In this document: positions 17,686 through 27,800 of the stretch, one piece after another
How positions within the stretch are numbered: the first letter of the stretch is position 1
How the letters are laid out: each line of letters starts with the position of its first letter
Origin: Pedobacter miscanthi
GTDB taxonomy: Bacteria; Bacteroidota; Bacteroidia; Sphingobacteriales; Sphingobacteriaceae
Reading direction: 5' to 3'
NCBI RefSeq assembly: GCF_003315595.1
Contig: NZ_QNQU01000001.1
Span: 1 to 64,000 of the forward strand
Length of the DNA: 64,000 bases
Notes under the pieces: generated by a model
Database searches by the model: none
Told to the model about the DNA's origin: nothing
The model's input: the letters and a program-made list of their open reading frames with translations, nothing else
Translations under genes and position numbers: made by a program

Positions 17686-18696
17686 TTAGGCTGAAGGCTG
17701 CGAGCCAGGTAATTGAGATGAAGGATCGAGCGCCATCAGGCAATTACGCACTATGGCTCGTTTAGATAATTCTATTTTAAAAGCATTATATTTAAAAGAT
17801 ATCGCGCCTTGCAATATAATTTCAGCGGCGATAGCAAAATTTTCTGCCGTAGGCGCTTTACCGACCAAATATTCCTCGGCAGCTATTACCCGCCAAGGCT
17901 TATGTGCAACCCCGCCCAGCGCAATTCGAGCTTCCTTAATAATATTGTCCTCCAAGTCCAATCCGGTAGCAACTGAAACCAATGCAAAAGCATACGAATG
18001 ACGGTCGCGCAATTTTAGATACGAGTAGTTTGTTGCAAATCCTTTAGACGGCAAATCAATTGAAGTAATAATTTCATCATGCAGCAAGTTATTGTCCAGT
18101 TGAGGGGTATCACCAGGTAAACGATGAAAGTCATTAAAAGATATACTTCGGTTTCCAGCCGATCCGGAAACATTTAAAACTGCACCTAGTGCCGCCAGTG
18201 CGACACACATGTCCGAAGGAAAGACTGCGATACATTGTTCGCTTGCTCCTAAAATGGCATGTATACGGTTATAACCTTCTTTTGCAGAACATCCCGAGCC
18301 CGGCTCCCGTTTATTGCAGGGGACGTTCGGATCATAAAAATAATAGCAGCGCGTACGTTGCAATAAATTACCGCCGTTGGTGGCCATGTTTCTAATCTGC
18401 GCTGAAGCTCCGGCTAATATGGCTTTCGATAATAGCGGATACCGTTCCTCGATCAAAGGATGCCAGGCGGTAGCCGAGTTGGTAATAAACGCGCTAAGAC
18501 GGATACCATCTGATGTTTCTATTATACCTTCACCAAGTTGATTAACATCCATCAAAAGTTCTGGACTGATAATATTATATTTCCAAAGGTCAATAATGTT
18601 CGTGCCTCCGGCCAGATATGCAGCTCGAGGATTTTCATTAACTACGTTTACCGCTTCGTCTATGGTTGCGGCTTTATGATAATTAAAATCATTCAT
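17686..18696 (-). CDS. FAD-binding subunit of PaoB-type oxidoreductase
   Basis: The ATG at 18696 gives 336 aa. YLAGGTNIIDLWK is the FAD-binding loop of the CoxM/PaoB family and GGNLLQRTRC is the second FAD region. Cysteines in RTRCYYF, VPCNKR and GSGC match the insertion that carries an additional [4Fe-4S] cluster in PaoB, so this branch is PaoABC-like rather than plain xanthine dehydrogenase. It passes electrons from the [2Fe-2S] subunit to FAD. The start overlaps the end of the iron-sulfur gene by 8 bp, implying translational coupling. Confidence 0.9.
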   Translation of the reverse strand: MNDFNYHKAATIDEAVNVVNENPRAAYLAGGTNIIDLWKYNIISPELLMDVNQLGEGIIETSDGIRLSAFITNSATAWHPLIEERYPLLSKAILAGASAQIRNMATNGGNLLQRTRCYYFYDPNVPCNKREPGSGCSAKEGYNRIHAILGASEQCIAVFPSDMCVALAALGAVLNVSGSAGNRSISFNDFHRLPGDTPQLDNNLLHDEIITSIDLPSKGFATNYSYLKLRDRHSYAFALVSVATGLDLEDNIIKEARIALGGVAHKPWRVIAAEEYLVGKAPTAENFAIAAEIILQGAISFKYNAFKIELSKRAIVRNCLMALDPSSQLPGSQPSA

Positions 18697-19153
18697 TGCT
18701 TCCTCCGCTTTTGACCTCCATGATGGCGTCGATGATCTGCATACTCGCGCCACAACGACAAAGGTTGCCGCTCATTAATTCAGCCACTTCAGCGCGGCTG
18801 TGGGCTTTACCTTCTCGAAGCATACCAATAGCACTGCATATTTGCCCCGGTGTACAATAACCACATTGGAAGGCATCGTGTTCTATAAAGGTATTTTGCA
18901 GGGGATGGTCAATACCTTCTATAGTAGTTATTTCAGCACCATCTTTCATAACAGCTAAAGTAATGCAACTCAAGACCCGATTACCATTAACCAGTACGGT
19001 ACACGCACCACATTGTCCGTGATCACACCCTTTTTTAGTGCCGGTAAGGTCAAGGTAGTCACGCAAAGCGTCTAGCAGACTAACATATGGCTTAATTGCC
19101 AAAGTATAGGGTTGCTTATTAACGAGCAAGTTTATTTGACGGAAGTTTTCCAT
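18689..19153 (-). CDS. [2Fe-2S] subunit of PaoA-type oxidoreductase
   Basis: The 154-aa protein has both clusters of this family: the plant-type ferredoxin set CDHGQCGAC with a later C (VLSC), and the helical set CGYCTPG plus GNLCRCGA. The E. coli PaoA homologue has a twin-arginine signal for export of the whole heterotrimer, but this protein starts directly with the ferredoxin domain (MENFRQINLLVNKQ), so the complex is probably cytoplasmic. It is the first gene of the operon, and its promoter should lie in 19154-19276. Confidence 0.92.
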   Translation of the reverse strand: MENFRQINLLVNKQPYTLAIKPYVSLLDALRDYLDLTGTKKGCDHGQCGACTVLVNGNRVLSCITLAVMKDGAEITTIEGIDHPLQNTFIEHDAFQCGYCTPGQICSAIGMLREGKAHSRAEVAELMSGNLCRCGASMQIIDAIMEVKSGGSNE

Positions 19154-19202
19154 ACAAGAGCAAACATCTAAAAACCTATTTTGGTTTTACTCAGGGAACT
19201 GC

Positions 19203-19255
19203 CTGTGTATTTCACTAATACTGATTCTTTCTCAATTTTGGTGGTCAATCCGGTG
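19203..19255. repeat. Copy 1 of a short dispersed repeat
   Basis: The stretch 'gtatttcacta' followed by 'ttctttctcaattttggtgg' is nearly repeated at 42633-42690 ('gtatttcacta', 'ttctttcccaatttttggtgg'). The opening 'GTGtATTTCActaA' resembles the beginning of the repeats at 29781, 34492 and 45901, so all may be ends of related insertion sequences whose genes are gone. Confidence 0.4.
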
Positions 19256-19276
19256 CTAACACCAATCTTTTATTTA

Positions 19277-19474
19277 TCATATCAGGCCTTTTTCAGTTAA
19301 AATTTTTTGTAGCGAGTAGAAATATTCTAACCTATGCTTATTATGTTCATCAATTTCGGCATTGCTAAATTCAACAGGAATGTAGGGTTCAGAGAAAGCT
19401 TTTCTTTTGCTTATCGGTTCGGTAGTATAATCAAGATCTTTTATCTCAATGTCTACTTGCTCTCCTGGCGCCAT
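19277..19474 (-). CDS. Hypothetical 65-aa protein
   Basis: The ORF has balanced, protein-like composition (KRKAFSEPYIPVEFSNAEID, then HNKHRLEYFYSLQKIL) and an acidic start. It has no signal peptide and no motif that I know. It stands alone between the oxidoreductase operon and a non-coding stretch, next to an IS-end-like repeat, so it could be a real small gene or the tail of a lost one. Confidence 0.4.
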   Translation of the reverse strand: MAPGEQVDIEIKDLDYTTEPISKRKAFSEPYIPVEFSNAEIDEHNKHRLEYFYSLQKILTEKGLI

Positions 19475-20176
19475 TCTTTCTAGTATCCAAGTTGAACATA
19501 TGTCATTTCTGTCTGGGTGACTTGGTTCTATATCAATTTACAATGGAATAGTGGATTGTAAAAGCTACCGGACCAGCCTCTTGGCTTAGAGCAATTATAT
19601 TCTTTTTACTTCTAAAGCGATATTTCTTCAGCATTTAAATCTTTAAACAACCAAAGCCAAAGTGTCTACCGAGCTGAGACTTTCGGAAGCAAATTTCAAT
19701 AAAAGCTTATGATAATGGCGGATTCGTATTCCAGGTCTTCTACGCGCTCCCCCTGTCGGGACCAAGCGCTGTATCTCTCCAGAAGTAAGATACAGCAAAC
19801 GGCCCTGCACGCAGGTGAAGGCCCAAAACAATACTTCTTTAGATACTATCTCCACCAAAATACCCAGATTACATTGAATAATCAAGTGAAAACCTAATCA
19901 TATTACTCAGAAATGTACGCTGTGGGTGGAGGAAAGATAAGCCAAATTCAACCCTATTCTTTTCCGCTTCAGCCCCATGCCCACTGAGAAAAAGCTTCCA
20001 GGTGAACGCTCATCAACCTATAGGTGTAGCCCAGTCTAAAGGCCAATGTTTTTTCCTGAAGCAATATTCCCCTCCAAGCGATACTCAAATATCACCTATA
20101 CCAAAACCACTATCAAATGAAGATATCATTCCCCACATAATACAACAAGCTATGTGAAAATGACCTGGTGTTTTAT
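19475..20176. other. Long intergenic region
   Basis: No convincing gene is found in 700 bp. Two overlapping open frames around 19643-19897 on opposite strands have low-complexity, Arg/Ser-rich text and no start context, so I do not call them. A short plus-strand phrase (KAKVSTELRLSEANFNKSL at about 19650-19710) looks coding but is not preceded by a start. The region is probably decayed sequence. Confidence 0.4.
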
Positions 20177-21232
20177 TTATTTTAAAACCGTATCGTAAAT
20201 TGTATTTAAAAGATTTTGTCTCATTTTCGAATTCCGTTGGTCAAGCAATATTACGATACCCCAATTCTTAGCCCTGTTGTAACAGATAATTGAAGACTGC
20301 CCCATAGAATCTCCTGATTTCAAGTAAATTGTATTTTTATCATCCGTTAAGATGTTCGTGCCCAATCCCAATTCTCTATTCCCGTCCTTATAGAAAATTT
20401 TCTCGGTAATTGTTCCAGCCTTCCCCACCTCAGTTTTCTCGTCCAATAGAGCTTTCAAAAACTTAACCATATCAGAAGCATTAGATTTTACCAGTCCGGC
20501 AGGTGCAGTAATATTCCATTTGATAAATTCCTGAATTCCTCCTTCAGTGTTGCGGCCGGTTGTTCTGTTCTTTACATAAAAATCTTTAGTAAGTGTATTT
20601 GTCATTTTTAAAGGCTCAAGAATCTTTTCACGAATAATCTTGTCATAACTCTTGCCATACACTTTTTCCAATATCAGTCCAAGCAAAGTATATCCTATAG
20701 TCGAGTAACGATATTTGCCATAATCTTTAAGTTCACTACTACTGTTTATTATAACACTCAATGTTTTTTCGGTGACGGTATTTATTGGCTGTTGTGGATC
20801 CAGCGCAACTAACTTCCCAAAATCTATATCGGGCAGACCAGATTGATGAGACGCCAGATCAGAAATCTTTATTTTATTCTTTAGATTTTCATGAAGCACG
20901 TACGCTTTGGGCAGAAAGTTGTCGATATAATCATCCAATTTTATTTTGTGCTCAATAACCGCCTGCGCAATTAAGTTTGAAGTTAGAATCTTAGTGATCG
21001 AAGCAATTTCAAATATGGAATTTTTATCTATCTGTGTTTGACTTTCTGCATTCAATTTTCCGTGTGATGTAAAGAACTCTTTATTATTTCCGATAAAGCC
21101 GACGCTGATTCCTACTTCAGGATTTTTTTTAAAATTATCCGTGATTATCGAATCAATCTTTTTGTTGATGTCTTGTCCGAAAGAGAAGCTGCTTATTAAG
21201 AGCAATGCTAAAAATGTTATTGATGTTTTCAT
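20177..21232 (-). CDS. Exported serine hydrolase, class C beta-lactamase family
   Basis: The 351-aa product has a signal peptide (to residue 20) and the family SxxK as SITK at residues 78-81 with FEIA before it. The second motif is Y-S-T (KYRYSTIGYTLLG, near residue 175), a common variant of Y-x-N, and YLKSGDSMG near residue 310 serves as the K-x-G motif. It is a periplasmic esterase, peptidase or penicillin-recognising enzyme of unknown substrate, about 110 residues shorter than the TPR-tailed relative at 5243. It lies 150 bp downstream of an AraC-type regulator on the same strand, which may control it. Confidence 0.87.
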   Translation of the reverse strand: MKTSITFLALLLISSFSFGQDINKKIDSIITDNFKKNPEVGISVGFIGNNKEFFTSHGKLNAESQTQIDKNSIFEIASITKILTSNLIAQAVIEHKIKLDDYIDNFLPKAYVLHENLKNKIKISDLASHQSGLPDIDFGKLVALDPQQPINTVTEKTLSVIINSSSELKDYGKYRYSTIGYTLLGLILEKVYGKSYDKIIREKILEPLKMTNTLTKDFYVKNRTTGRNTEGGIQEFIKWNITAPAGLVKSNASDMVKFLKALLDEKTEVGKAGTITEKIFYKDGNRELGLGTNILTDDKNTIYLKSGDSMGQSSIICYNRAKNWGIVILLDQRNSKMRQNLLNTIYDTVLK

Positions 21233-21382
21233 TGTACCGTCTTGGATTAAAAATTATTTCGATACAAATTTGGGGAAGAAATTAGTTCTGTGCGACCGAA
21301 TAAAAGCACTCGGACGCATTTGTTCTAAAAAATGGGTATGAATAATTAAAGCAAGAGATACGAGTAATTACAAATCACTGTC

Positions 21383-22519
21383 TTATAGATTCTTGCGAAA
21401 TTCAGTCGGCGTATAACCGGTTTGTTTTTTAAAGGCTGTATTAAAAGAAGATTTAGAATTAAAACCTGCAGTATATAGAATTTCTAAAACAGTTACCTTG
21501 TTTTTTGTAACATCTTTTAAAATATCCATCGCATATTCTATTCGGTAAGCATTAACAAAGTCGTAAAAATGCTGTTCTAGGTTATGGTTAATCAGAACTG
21601 ATAATTCTCGCACAGGAATCCCGATATTTTTGGAAACTTCTTGTATGGTCAAGGAAGGATTAAGAAATGGCTTTTCTTCGAGCATATATTGCTTTAGCGT
21701 CAATAACGCCGAGATATGCTCTTTTTCATTTATTACCCTTGGGTTGCTATTCTTTTCTTCTAAAATGATTTCCGAAACCAGCTTTAGCTTTGAATCGATA
21801 TTTCTAAACAGGTTTGGATTAATCAATGCTTTGTACAAATACCAAAAAATAATAATCAGCTCAGAGAGTATCAGTCCAGCTTTTAACCAATTGGAAATAT
21901 TAGGATAGGTAGTAAACTTAAAGATGTTCTTTAAAAGCGCAATGACAAAGAAGATCGATAGTGCTACAGTAAACTGGAATAACCATTTAAGAGATTCGAG
22001 ACTTGCTCCAGTGTAATTTTCAAGGTAAATCTTTTTGGCTTTTTTTAAGATCATAAAAGCTGCAACGAGATAAAAAACACATTGAACATGCATTAAGATA
22101 TGGTTGAACTGTACCTCCACCATACTGCTACCATTTGCAAGGAAGCTAATTTTAGATGCCAGATCGACACTATAAAAGCGAGGCAAGAAGATTAAGTTTG
22201 CCAGCAGAAAGGGAATGGTATGAACTAAGTGGGCCGGTTTCAACTTAAAATCTGAATAGCACACTGATAGGACGTATAAGTAAAAAACCGGAAGCTGCAG
22301 GAAAAAAAATGAGCTGATAAAAATCCTTCCAGTCAACGGAATTTCAAACAGGTAACCTAGATTTACACTGTTGTCTATTGCATGTAAAATGAGAAAAAAA
22401 GTAAAAAGGTGATTACTTAATTTATGTGCTGTTTTAACGGTTAGCAAAAACAAGGAAAAAAATAATGAAATGGAAATTGTCACTACAGCAACTGTAGTCA
22501 ATAAATTAACTTCACCCAT
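21383..22519 (-). CDS. AraC-family regulator with N-terminal membrane segments
   Basis: The 378-aa protein has about seven hydrophobic helices in residues 1-235 and an AraC/XylS DNA-binding domain at the C-terminus: first helix-turn-helix LTIQEVSKNIGIPVRELSVL, second VLEILYTAGFNSKSSFNTAF followed by KKQTGYTPTEFRK. Membrane-anchored AraC proteins of this layout are common in Bacteroidota and are thought to sense an envelope or extracellular signal. The serine hydrolase downstream is a candidate target by proximity only. Confidence 0.88.
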   Translation of the reverse strand: MGEVNLLTTVAVVTISISLFFSLFLLTVKTAHKLSNHLFTFFLILHAIDNSVNLGYLFEIPLTGRIFISSFFFLQLPVFYLYVLSVCYSDFKLKPAHLVHTIPFLLANLIFLPRFYSVDLASKISFLANGSSMVEVQFNHILMHVQCVFYLVAAFMILKKAKKIYLENYTGASLESLKWLFQFTVALSIFFVIALLKNIFKFTTYPNISNWLKAGLILSELIIIFWYLYKALINPNLFRNIDSKLKLVSEIILEEKNSNPRVINEKEHISALLTLKQYMLEEKPFLNPSLTIQEVSKNIGIPVRELSVLINHNLEQHFYDFVNAYRIEYAMDILKDVTKNKVTVLEILYTAGFNSKSSFNTAFKKQTGYTPTEFRKNL

Positions 22520-23113
22520 TAATCAATATTCATAGGTTTTTAGAATGTTTGTTTTTTAGATACCATCTCGAAACTTCACTGATTGCTCAACTATCCGTTT
22601 ATCTTATTGGGCGAATTTAGCTAATTTTTATGATTACTTTTTCTAACAAAATCGATTCACAACAACGCGCAAGGCTGCCCCACAATAACGCGGTCCCATC
22701 GGCAATCTCCCAAAAAAGCAGGCTAACTTGTGATAAACCAAAAATTGTGCGCATCCATTATACTTAACAACTGCCAATCAAAACAGAAAGAAACTTTAAT
22801 TTCATAGTACGCCGATTTTAATCTTCGCCATTTACTCTCTCACCGAAGTGTACAGTTAGCCAGGTGTGATCAGGCAAATGAGATCCTATAGATCAACTAT
22901 AGTAGCAATCTGCTAACCTTAAAATATAACTAATACTACAACACAAAATTCATTTGTATTCGCTACCGGAAATTGATCAAACATCCTTTTCATTCATTTT
23001 ACTGGATAATTTATGCCATCGGTACTTCTATTGTTATTTTTTTATACATTCATACGTCTTCATTATAAGTAGTTATCGTATTACTATTAAACTTCTATTA
23101 ACTATCTAATGAC
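22520..23113. other. Intergenic region before the P47-like operon
   Basis: The 594 bp hold no visible gene. The 3' third (22930-23110) is strongly AT-rich with runs of T and repeated 'ttctattaa/ttctattgtta' stretches and probably contains the promoter of the two-gene operon at 23114. The AraC gene points away from it. I found no hairpin or repeat that I would stand behind. Confidence 0.4.
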
Positions 23114-24889
23114 ATGAGTGTTTATCAATCACATCTCGAATTACCACAGTATGGTTATGACATGGTCGTGGCCACTACCGAAGAAGCTATCAATGCAACT
23201 ATCAAGCAGTATTTGCTAAATTATGATGGACAGGAATTTATCGCCTGCTATATCCAGCCGGATCCCAGGAAGCAGGAGTTTGTCCCTATCGCTTATGATG
23301 AGGTCGTTAAAATTGCCGGCATGGATCCCTTTTCAATCCCTGATTCTGATTTCCAGAACGAAAAAGAAAAACAGGCCGCACAGAATCTGTTCGATGCAAT
23401 GTTTGCATTCGGATTTAAAGCAGACATGGGCCTTCCTGAAGGATTCCCTTTGGAAGACATTCCCGGAATCATCCTTTTTGATGAGGCCGGGTCACAAGTG
23501 ACCTACAATCTTTTTTTCAAAAACATGACCATGCTCAATATCGAGGTACTCAGGGGCAATTTCTTCTTATGGGAAAATGTTTCCCAGAAATACACAACAA
23601 ATTCCTCTGATCCATGGGTGTTCCAGTTCCGTGTCAAGCTGGATCTTAATGCCGACAACACCGGCAGCGTTTTCGGTACCCTCCCCGAAGCGGTGCAGAA
23701 GAAGGTAAAAAACCTCAACCCCGATTCAGCCTTTAGCGTACAACAGCTTTATCTTGATCTCAATACTGCCCAATTGACCTCCGATCCTGTGATCAAAGGG
23801 GTGGATAAAACCAGCTGGGCCTACCATTACCTAAGTGTAATCTTTATACAAAACTATTACGAAACCTTAAAATCCGGAAGTGTTTCTCCAGCTAACCCCA
23901 ACGGAAATTTTCTGCTGGGTTACGCCATTCAACCGGTCAGCCCTAACGGAGCCTCGCCCAGCATTATTCCCACTGACCTTAACATTATGATCTCACCTTA
24001 TTATGACGAACAAAATAAAGTTTCAAAGGAATATAACAAGTATACGCTGAATTACCTGGTAATGAGCAAGGGAAACCGGATGCCCCCTTCGACTGCGTTT
24101 ATATGGAACTGGGTGGAGGATTTAAAATACAATGGCGTAATGGCCATCAAGAAAAATATTTTCTCAGGATTTTTAGAACAGCTCCTTTCGCCCTCACTTC
24201 AGGGCATTTGCCTAATACCGGTAGTTTCCATGGATGTGAAGTTTACGAAAATAAACTGGGCCTGTTATTTTAAACAGGATCCTGACACGGTCAGGTTCAG
24301 TTTGATCGACGATAACACCTCAAGGGTGCTATCATTGGATTATTATAAAGAGGCAAGTGATTCAGATACCTTTGTCCCCAACTGGGGAAATATCAGCACA
24401 AAGGTCAATATCGCATCCGATATTTATTTAGAATCCAACATTATCCGCAGTGTAACTACCGCCACTGTCTACATCCATATCAATATTGAGGGCGGGGTTA
24501 CAGAGGGTAATGTAGTGAAATACAAAACAGAAACCTGTTATGAAATCGGGGTTGATGCTTATGGAAGCCTTAATGCGAAAATGGCCCCGGGTTCACCGGC
24601 ATTCACAGACCTTTCCGACAAGATCAATCCAAATGGATGGTCAAAATTTGTGACCCTTGGAGAGATCAACGGCGTAATCGACCAGATCCAAACATACTGG
24701 TCAGTACTAAAGGAGTTTATGATCGGCCACGACAGGGCAATCGAGACAATGCTCAACAATTCAGGGGTATGGGTATTTCCAGGCGGCAAAACTTTTGTAT
24801 TCAAAGATGTTGTCTTCTCTAATTTTCAGGACCTCACCGCCCAGATTACCTATATAGATCCTGAAGATTCCGCACTTTTTAAAATTTAA
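23114..24889 (+). CDS. P47/OrfX-like TULIP candidate protein, first gene of a two-gene operon
   Basis: The 591-aa product has no signal peptide or membrane helix and is beta-rich. Residues about 12-34 (YGYDMVVATTEE, then INATIKQYL) match the opening of clostridial P47/OrfX proteins, YG-[WY]-D-x-V...N-x-x-[IL]-K-x-Y, as I remember it. Those proteins form TULIP-fold lipid-binding modules beside botulinum and related insecticidal toxin genes. Later regions (FQFRVKLDLNADN; VTTATVYIHINIEG; a C-terminal TAQITYIDPED) suggest two long beta-sandwich or barrel halves. The next gene starts 6 bp downstream, so the two products should work together. The family call rests mainly on the N-terminal motif; function is unknown. 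Confidence 0.5.
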   Translation: MSVYQSHLELPQYGYDMVVATTEEAINATIKQYLLNYDGQEFIACYIQPDPRKQEFVPIAYDEVVKIAGMDPFSIPDSDFQNEKEKQAAQNLFDAMFAFGFKADMGLPEGFPLEDIPGIILFDEAGSQVTYNLFFKNMTMLNIEVLRGNFFLWENVSQKYTTNSSDPWVFQFRVKLDLNADNTGSVFGTLPEAVQKKVKNLNPDSAFSVQQLYLDLNTAQLTSDPVIKGVDKTSWAYHYLSVIFIQNYYETLKSGSVSPANPNGNFLLGYAIQPVSPNGASPSIIPTDLNIMISPYYDEQNKVSKEYNKYTLNYLVMSKGNRMPPSTAFIWNWVEDLKYNGVMAIKKNIFSGFLEQLLSPSLQGICLIPVVSMDVKFTKINWACYFKQDPDTVRFSLIDDNTSRVLSLDYYKEASDSDTFVPNWGNISTKVNIASDIYLESNIIRSVTTATVYIHINIEGGVTEGNVVKYKTETCYEIGVDAYGSLNAKMAPGSPAFTDLSDKINPNGWSKFVTLGEINGVIDQIQTYWSVLKEFMIGHDRAIETMLNNSGVWVFPGGKTFVFKDVVFSNFQDLTAQITYIDPEDSALFKI

Positions 24890-24895
24890 TCCGCC

Positions 24896-27800
24896 ATGAA
24901 AATACAACATTTTTCAGAGCTGATGCAGAACCAGAAGCAGGCAGCGATCATGTCCACCGATTCAGCTTTTCAGGTATTGGAAAGTTATGATGGGCATTCA
25001 TTTTTTTTCTCCGTAGGCACCGATGATGTCCTTTATCTAACCAGGGAACTTAGTAGCGAGATCACCGGCTGGTCAAAGATCGACCTGAGCAGCGGGCTTT
25101 CTGCCTATCACGGCGGCAATCCGGTAAAAGCAAAAGTTTTTGCCGTCAGCCAGAGCCCGCTCAACGGGGCAATTGACATTGCCCTTGCCATCACCGTCGA
25201 CGGGGCCGATTATCTTTATGTTTCAATCGGAAATTCCTACCAGGATCCTGCATGGACCGGAAACATCAGCTGGCTGATCATGCCTTTCAAGGATCCCGGA
25301 CATGTGGTTCCCGTATTGGTGATCAATGATATCTACATCAACCAATCCGGTGGAAATGAATTTATCCTTGTGGATATACTCAAAGATCCCGGAAGCAGCT
25401 TAGATTATATTTACCGCTACGCTGTCGACCCTTCCGCCAAAGATGGAAATTACTGGATTGCCAACAACCTTTCGGGCAACCTTGCGGCGGACGGTCTGGT
25501 GAGCTGCCTGGGAAGAAAAAAAGGCCAACTGGTGGACGGTACCTATACCTATGGAAAGAACGTCGGGAAAGAAGAATTGCTCTATACCCCACTGTGGAAC
25601 CCTTTTTCAAAAGGTACAGAACCATCGGCAACCAGGCTGGAGGCTCCCACGGGTACGACAGCCATCGCTTCCGCCTTAAATTATGGGTCAGTAGCGCCTG
25701 GAAATACCCCCGTATATACGGACCTGTATGTCGCGGCCGGGGACAGCCTTCATTGTTTCCCCTGGGATGCCCAGTCAAATGATTCCAAAAGCCAGGTGCT
25801 GGTGAGTAATCCGATCCTTTCAGATGTGAAAAGCCTGTATGCGCATGCTGATGAAAAGGTAGTGATCATCTGGGGGCTAAACGGTGTCGGAGAAATCTTC
25901 TATCTGGAGTGCCCTGCAGGCCAACAGACTGCCCCTTCCGCCTGGACCTACCCCTTAGCCATTCTTTACGGGGTAGAGCAGATGGCCTTTTTTATCAATA
26001 GCGTTACCGATAACAATGTGCTTTTTGCGTATACGCATACAGCGGAATTGCTGCAGCTCACACAGGATCCGGTGACCAGTACATGGATCCAGCGTCAGAT
26101 CCTCCTGCCGACAACCGACGTTGATGATGTACTCGAAGTGGATACCTTCACCACACAGATCACGGTCACGGATGATGATAATCTGCCCGCTTCAGAAGCA
26201 ATTGTCCTTATACGCGGAACCAGTCCCGTGAGCGTCTATATCAACGATGTCTACAGCCATATCAAAACAGATGCTCCGATAGAAGTTACCACGGATTACG
26301 CCGGAAATATCTCCATTATGCAGGAAACGCAGGCCATCGGGGCTATCTGCTATCAGTTGGAACTTCCTGATGGTACGGTCGCCGATGTAAACCCCATGAA
26401 CAAGATGCTCGACATTATGGGCACTATAAAATCCGGGGCTGACCTCGCCTCGGTAGAGGTAACCGATGCCAATGGAAACCAGCAGCCCCTGGTGCCAAAG
26501 GATACGCCGTCAGACCAGCTTGACGCGACGAGCATTGCGCTCCAGGAACTGGTCAGGGCCGGCGGGACGATGCCGCCTGACGGATCAAACCTGCCCGGCG
26601 TGGAAAGCAAACGATATGTCAGCAAGGGTGCCGATACAGTCTCCACGGGAGAACACCTGTGGGGCATATCCTACGATGAAAAGTTTGAATACCGGAACGG
26701 AAGCCTTGCACTGACTCACTACAGAAATAGATATGGCACAGACGATTTTCTTTCCCTCTCCATCAAATGCATCGCAGGGGATGTTTTTAACTGGTTAAAG
26801 CATGCCTATCAGGATGTAAAAGGATTTTTCTCCGATGTAGTTGACGGGGTGACCCATTTTTTTATCGAGATAGGTGGAAAGATTTACAGCTTTATACTGA
26901 ACAGTATCAACGTTGTCGTCCGCTCTATCGAGATGGTTTTCAATAAGATCAAAGTTTTCCTGGAAGATCTGATCAAATGGATAGGCTTTTTGTTCCAGTG
27001 GAAAGATATCCTAAGAACCCATTCGGTGCTAAAAAGTCTTTTCCTAAAATTCGCGGATGATTCGATCACCAATATCGATCAGTTGAAATCAACGCTGACC
27101 AAACAGTTCGACCTGCTGGAACAGCGGATCAATGACATCTCGGGCCTGCCCGACATTAAGCGCAGCATCAGCAGCTTTTCTTCGGATGCCGCACCACCCG
27201 AAGAAGGAAATAGTCCACAGGCCAATTGGGGCATCAATCAGACCAAGAATAACGCCAAGCGTTCAGATACTTCTTTCGACCCCAATGTTGATGACCCCGG
27301 AGAGCTGGAAAAACTTTTACTGGTGCTCGTTGATACCATCGGCCGCGAAGAGGATATATTTGCCGAGGCCATTGATGAAATCAAAACGCAGATCATTGAT
27401 CAGCTGACCAGTCTTCCTATAACTGATATCATCAAACGCATACTTGGCGTGCTCTCCAAAATTGTATTGAGTACTGTCGAAAACGTGATAGAGAGCGTCC
27501 TGGACATCCTGAAGATAATGGTTCAGACAGCAGTGGGCGTTCTGGATGCAACCATCCGCATCCCAGTAATTTCAAAAGTCTACAAGAAAATAACCAACGG
27601 CAGTGAACTGAGTTTCCTGGATCTTGTCTGTCTGGTTGTGGCCATTCCCACCACGGTTGTTTACAAGGCATTGAACAACAAACCTCCTTTTGATGATACC
27701 AGCTTCACCACTGCGGTCATCAATGCACCGGATTTCCACACACTCCGTCTTCTCTACAGCGGAAACGGGGAAGTTGCGGCGGAACAAGATGCCGAACAGG

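Noticed and set aside
25380..25778. Antisense open frame of 132 codons in the giant gene
   Set aside because: Arg/Pro/Gly-rich text typical of a shadow frame; the plus-strand frame is continuous for 1161 codons.
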